From CAYUXF01 sp964448755 (GTDB taxonomy: Bacteria > Margulisbacteria > Termititenacia > Termititenacales > CAYUXF01): a stretch of DNA of 29,242 nucleotides. The stretch is from positions 1 through 29,242 of the forward strand of contig CAYUXF010000016.1 in NCBI GenBank assembly GCA_964448755.1. The letters run 5' to 3'. The notes beneath the pieces are model-generated. The model was not told the origin of the DNA, searched no databases, and saw only the letters and a list, made by a program, of their open reading frames with translations. The position numbers and the translations under genes are program-made. Position 1 is the first letter of the stretch. Every line of letters begins with the position of its first letter. Positions 26,175 through 29,242 of the stretch are shown in pieces.

Positions 26175-26180
26175 ATAAAA

Positions 26181-26212
26181 TGTATAAAGATAGTAAAAAG
26201 TGGGTATATATA
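26181..26212 (+). repeat. Leader repeat, copy 1
   Basis: This 32-base stretch starts TGTATAAA and ends TGGGTATATATA. It aligns without gaps with 27628-27659 at about 24 of 32 positions. It lies 16 bases before the 80-residue gene and may be a duplicated promoter or leader segment. Confidence 0.6.
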
Positions 26213-26228
26213 AGAAAGGACATGGAAG

Positions 26229-26471
26229 ATGACAAAAATTGGCAAACCTGGTTTTAATGCCGATCTGCAAGCGCTCTTGAATAGCGAGCAGTTAAAAAAA
26301 CTGGAGGCCGAATTGGCGTCCTTAGATACGCCGGCAGCAAAAGAGATGCCGCGCGTTAAAGATGAACTGCGCCGGCAGATAGTGGGCGACTTGAAAAAAG
26401 AGAAGATGAAAGTTAGCGATGACGACATTCAGGGTTTGCTAAAACTGAATGCGGCGGATGATATAAACTAA
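26229..26471 (+). CDS. Small unknown protein, 80 aa, N-terminal-domain-only homologue
   Basis: This is a charged helical protein without signal peptide. AAGGA ends eight bases before the ATG; an ATG at 26222 opens only an 11-codon frame. Its pattern (E-M-P at 39-41, basic stretch E-L-R-R-Q at 46-50, then D-D-D-I-Q-G-L-L-K-L-N-A-A-D-D at 64-78) matches by eye the first 80 residues of the neighbouring larger proteins (T-L-K-E-I-A-G-D-D at 72-80 in the next gene). It may be a stand-alone copy of their shared N-terminal domain, or a fragment left by a rearrangement. Function is unknown. Confidence 0.7.
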   Translation: MTKIGKPGFNADLQALLNSEQLKKLEAELASLDTPAAKEMPRVKDELRRQIVGDLKKEKMKVSDDDIQGLLKLNAADDIN

Positions 26472-26477
26472 CGGGTG

Positions 26478-26572
26478 GCCCTCACCCCCGGCCCCTCTCC
26501 CAAAAGAATTGATAACGGAGAGAGGATGGGAGAGGGGAGCGAGGCAGCCGCTAGCTTCGCGATAGAGCGAAG
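26478..26572. repeat. C-rich hairpin repeat of the LTPGPSP-coding type
   Basis: CCCTCACCCCCGGCCCC leads into a 10-bp perfect stem (26492-26501 with 26528-26537, 26-base loop), then a second stem CTTCGC/GCGAAG (26555-26572). Read in one frame it gives L-T-P-G-P-S-P-K-R, a peptide that often appears in false N-termini of many bacterial genomes. It is related in style to the 21163/21589/26135 family but has a different interior. Confidence 0.72.
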
Positions 26573-26594
26573 GTTGAAATATGGAGGTGCGTTT

Positions 26595-27533
26595 ATGGTT
26601 AGTGTTAATAATGGGTATGGTATAGATTATTGGGGTAAAAATAATCAGATCCATATAGATAAGAGTAAATCTAAAAATACAAGAAAACATGGAGATACAC
26701 AAACAGCATATACTCTGGATCAAAATTTAACAAAAATGCCAGATAAAAGTCTTCTTAAAAAACTGGACGATCAGTTAAAAAGAAAAACTGATACTGAAAT
26801 TAAATCGACATTAAAGGAAATTGCAGGAGATGACAANNNNNNNNNNNNNNNNNNNNNNNNNNNNNNNNNNNNNNNNNNNNNNNNNNNNNNNNNNNNNNNN
26901 NNNNNNNNNNNNNNNNNNNNNNNNNNNNNNNNNNNNGATTTTAATGAGAATGTTCGCGAAAAAATGCCGGGGTTTGAGAGTGGAAAATATTTTCAAAAAT
27001 ATACTAAATTTAATATTACCAGAGAACATGAAGTGGATCAGGTCTTTGACGCAGCGTTTAATAGTAACAATCAAGACGTAAAAGACTGTCGGGAAGAGAT
27101 AGCGAAAAGTTACGCTAAAATTTATACCAGCTCGGAGCTTTCTTTGAGCACTAACTGGACTGCGGAAATGAAACAAGCCCTTTATATTAAACTAGCGGAG
27201 AAAGCTATCGCCAAGGTGCAGTATACCGTAGAAGATCAGCCAGCTAGCGGCAAAAAGAAAGCGACCACAAAGACCGTCGCCGGGTTTTATAAGGTTGACC
27301 ACAATAAACTTTTAGAAAAATATTTTAAAGAGTTGTTGGAACAGAAACAGGCGGAAGAGAAGAAGACGGAAGAGACTAAGACGGCGGGGAAGACGGGAAA
27401 GAAGAGCAAGAAACAAGCTGCCGATAATAATAAAACAACAGGTAAAACGCCACCTGCTGGAGACAAGAAAAAAACAGAAAATAGCGGAAATACAGCTGGA
27501 ACAGAAAATAAAGGTAAAGCGAAACAATTTTAA
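26595..27533 (+). CDS. Unknown lysine-rich protein with internal gap
   Basis: I chose ATG 26595 because GGAGG lies eight bases upstream; a longer frame from GTG 26475 runs through the C-rich repeat and is not credible. The first 80 residues (M-V-S-V-N-N-G-Y, K-M-P-D at 47-50, T-L-K-E-I-A-G-D-D at 72-80) resemble the adjacent genes. The 100-N gap follows, so continuity is assumed, and two genes are possible. The C-terminal part is helical, then ends in a low-complexity lysine, threonine and glycine tail of about 80 residues. There is no signal peptide. Function is unknown. Confidence 0.62.
   Translation: MVSVNNGYGIDYWGKNNQIHIDKSKSKNTRKHGDTQTAYTLDQNLTKMPDKSLLKKLDDQLKRKTDTEIKSTLKEIAGDDXXXXXXXXXXXXXXXXXXXXXXXXXXXXXXXXXXDFNENVREKMPGFESGKYFQKYTKFNITREHEVDQVFDAAFNSNNQDVKDCREEIAKSYAKIYTSSELSLSTNWTAEMKQALYIKLAEKAIAKVQYTVEDQPASGKKKATTKTVAGFYKVDHNKLLEKYFKELLEQKQAEEKKTEETKTAGKTGKKSKKQAADNNKTTGKTPPAGDKKKTENSGNTAGTENKGKAKQF
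26837..26936. other. Assembly gap of 100 N
   Basis: This is another run of exactly 100 N, a placeholder inside the lysine-rich gene. The reading frame on the two sides matches only by assuming 100 bases. Confidence 0.97.
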
Positions 27534-27546
27534 TTTAATAACTAAT

Positions 27547-27574
27547 GCAAGTTTTGTTCTGTTTATGACGATAA
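27547..27574 (+). promoter_or_regulatory. Sigma-28-like promoter candidate, copy 2
   Basis: GCAAGTTT (27547-27554), 12 bases, GACGATAA (27567-27574). The second block matches the sigma-28 -10 GCCGATAA at seven of eight bases. Ten bases ATGCAAGTTT are shared with copy 1 at 24406-24415. Confidence 0.5.
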
Positions 27575-27627
27575 TACAAGTGTATGGGGAGTATGTGAGC
27601 CAGAACTTTTTTCAATCTTTTTATTAA

Positions 27628-27659
27628 TGTATAAATATTCATTATATTGGGTATATATA
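27628..27659 (+). repeat. Leader repeat, copy 2
   Basis: This is the counterpart of 26181-26212. It ends 18 bases before the start of the large right-edge gene and is followed by GAGAGGAG, a strong ribosome binding site. Confidence 0.6.
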
Positions 27660-27677
27660 TAGTGAGAGGAGTTTTAT

Positions 27678-29242
27678 ATGACTGCTATATTGCCTGGGTA
27701 TAGTTCTTTTTATAGAGCCATTATTACTAAAAATAATAATAATGGTTATATTGACGACAACCAAGAAAAAGACAAATTAAAAAAAGTTGTTAAAGATTTA
27801 CCGGATCAATATTTTCCGGCTCAGCTAAAATCAATAATAACTGAAAACATTCAGGCTGGTCGCGATATTTGGGATGGCGTTAATGAGTGTTTTCAATTGT
27901 TGTTAATATCACTATTAGTTCTTAAACATGAACAAAAACAGGCTAGCAAAGAGGATATTTGGTTTCTTGGCGAGATAATGAAAAAGAATAATGTGAATAG
28001 ATCGGAAGATTTACTGAAAGAAGTATATTTGCCTATTGTTGAAAAATTTTATATTTTTAATTTTTCTAAAGATCAAGATCAAATACAGCAAGCAAAAAAC
28101 TATTTAATAAGTGCAGGGGTTAAAGAATATGCCAAAGACATATATCAAATACTTTTTTTCCCAATGTTATTATTTTTAGAAAACCCAGAGGGGAAAGAAC
28201 AAAATACTATAGAGCTAGATAGTTTGAAAAATATTAAAGATCTATATGAGATAATAAAAGCGCCCAAAGAACAAGTAAATATAAAAAAAGAACCAAATGA
28301 CCAGACAGCAAGAGAACTAGCTCTGGTTAAGGTTTTTGTGGGTTTTAATCGTGGTTTTGAAGTTTCGGAAAAAGAATTAAAAATGCTTGCTACTTATGAG
28401 GGGTATAATCCTCAACAAAAATATGAATTACTAAGACCATTGATGAATAAATATTTTCAAGGGCTTAAAGATATTGTTATTGATAAAGTAACGGGACAAG
28501 TAGATGTTTATGATTTGAAAAATATACAACTTCTTTATTCTATCTTGTTGTCTCAGGAAAACCCTGTTGCTGCAGAGCGGAATAAAGAAGGTGTTGTTGA
28601 CGCTAAAGATATTTTTCCTGAATATTTGGCTTATCGTGAGCAGCTTTCTGAAATATTTGAAGATATTTATGCAGAAAAGTTGGTTTTTAAACCGACACTT
28701 ACTTTTGCAAAAATTAAGGAAAAATTAACCTCGGCCGATGCACCAGAAAAATTAATTAAATTAATTGAAAAATCTTTCCAGGAAGATGCCTTTAAAGAAA
28801 GAATGGTCCATAGCAATCTTTGGCTAAAAAAGCACATTAATTCATTGGCTAAACGGACGGTTTTGGCTTTAAATGATGATGATTTTACCGATGCTGAAAT
28901 GAGAATAGCCGCTAATTATTTATATGGTGATTTTTTAATGGATCCGTCCAGTCTGGAAAATAAAGTTAAGAGAGCCGCTGAGCAGCAGCTAAGAATATTT
29001 AGTAAAATAAAAGAGAATAATCCTGAACATCCCTCTGTAAAAAAAATAACAGAAATAATTGATTGGTATAAAAAAGCGGGGTTACTATTGCCGCCCGATA
29101 TTTTATACATGTATCTTGATGCGGAATTAATTAATAATAGCCCAGATATAAAAGCAGACTATCAACAATATAAAGAGACTTTAAAGTCTTATTTGCAGGA
29201 GCTAAAAGAAGTTGTTGCCAAGAGAGAACAATTAAATAAAGA
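27678..29242 (+). CDS. Large unknown protein, 3' end outside window
   Basis: The frame is open from ATG 27678 to the right edge (521 codons). GAGAGGAG precedes the start. The protein begins M-T-A-I-L-P-G-Y-S-S-F-Y; K-N-N-N-N-G-Y-I-D-D and V-K-D-L-P-D at 38-43 recall the starts of the neighbouring genes. The rest is charged and mostly helical, without signal peptide or clear membrane helix. D-D-D-F-T-D-A-E-M-R-I-A-A-N-Y-L resembles N-N-W-S-A-A-E-I-D-L-A-Y-V-Y-L in the 538-residue protein, so the two may share a repeated unit. By eye its coding bases are more AT-rich than the operons to the left. No function is recognised. Confidence 0.78.
   Translation, partial: MTAILPGYSSFYRAIITKNNNNGYIDDNQEKDKLKKVVKDLPDQYFPAQLKSIITENIQAGRDIWDGVNECFQLLLISLLVLKHEQKQASKEDIWFLGEIMKKNNVNRSEDLLKEVYLPIVEKFYIFNFSKDQDQIQQAKNYLISAGVKEYAKDIYQILFFPMLLFLENPEGKEQNTIELDSLKNIKDLYEIIKAPKEQVNIKKEPNDQTARELALVKVFVGFNRGFEVSEKELKMLATYEGYNPQQKYELLRPLMNKYFQGLKDIVIDKVTGQVDVYDLKNIQLLYSILLSQENPVAAERNKEGVVDAKDIFPEYLAYREQLSEIFEDIYAEKLVFKPTLTFAKIKEKLTSADAPEKLIKLIEKSFQEDAFKERMVHSNLWLKKHINSLAKRTVLALNDDDFTDAEMRIAANYLYGDFLMDPSSLENKVKRAAEQQLRIFSKIKENNPEHPSVKKITEIIDWYKKAGLLLPPDILYMYLDAELINNSPDIKADYQQYKETLKSYLQELKEVVAKREQLNK

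Noticed and set aside
25694..26428. Long minus-strand reading frame of 244 codons
   Set aside because: It runs antisense across the end of the 538-residue gene, the REP-like repeat and the 80-residue gene, and its translation has no family features. It is a shadow of the plus-strand genes.
26475..26594. GTG start giving 40 more residues to the lysine-rich protein
   Set aside because: The extension is the translated hairpin repeat, and a good GGAGG precedes ATG 26595.
27730..27770. Canonical EF-hand or dockerin at K-N-N-N-N-G-Y-I-D-D
   Set aside because: The first ligand position is lysine and the twelfth is not glutamate in register, so a calcium site cannot be claimed.
1..29242. tRNA, rRNA or riboswitch
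   Set aside because: I saw no cloverleaf, rRNA-like block or known riboswitch core, but I could not run a covariance search.

Overview
The window comes from a diderm (outer-membrane) bacterium with AT-leaning DNA. Evidence for two membranes is direct: two Omp85/BamA-type barrels, a TamB-like giant, an LptC/LptA-type protein and several secreted proteins. The set resembles uncultured candidate phyla such as Margulisbacteria/WOR-1, but that placement is a guess from gene content and was not tested. Two runs of exactly 100 N (2192-2291, 26837-26936) are assembly-gap placeholders, so true lengths there are unknown.

Layout. (1) 1-831, minus: a TPR lipoprotein-like/secreted protein followed by a signal-peptide-bearing YidD-type protein that runs off the left edge. 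(2) 832-1193: an intergenic region carrying a MITE-like element (901-1089) with 12-bp terminal inverted repeats and two nested hairpins, then the promoter of the next operon. (3) 1194-17284, plus: tig, gap, clpX, lon, a UPF0182 membrane protein, tamB, and two tandem Omp85 genes. This joins protein quality control to outer-membrane assembly on one strand with short spacings. The gap sits where the end of tig and possibly clpP would be. (4) 17290-18628, plus: an XRE-cupin regulator with operator-like repeats at its promoter, overlapped by a secreted protein of unknown function. (5) 19843-18617 and 21060-19840, minus: a U32-family protein and an LptC/OstA-like protein, overlapping by 4 bp. (6) 21079-21677: a small insertion carrying one DUF559 endonuclease-like gene, flanked by inverted REP-like hairpin repeats and then by a perfect 45-bp direct repeat. 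It splits the short intergenic region between U32 and gpmI. (7) 21700-24381, plus: gpmI, secG and a DUF4015-type glycosidase-like exported protein. (8) 24408-29242, plus: four genes of unknown function (538 aa, 80 aa, about 312 aa with a gap, and more than 521 aa). None has a signal peptide. Two of the cluster's genes have the same sigma-28-like promoter pattern, and several share an N-terminal region.

The most interesting items are the DUF559 module, which looks like a RAYT/REP-type arrangement built on a different nuclease, with a solitary copy of the same repeat at 26135-26174; and the unknown gene family at the right end, with its shared N-terminal region, shared leader sequence and possible sigma-28 control.
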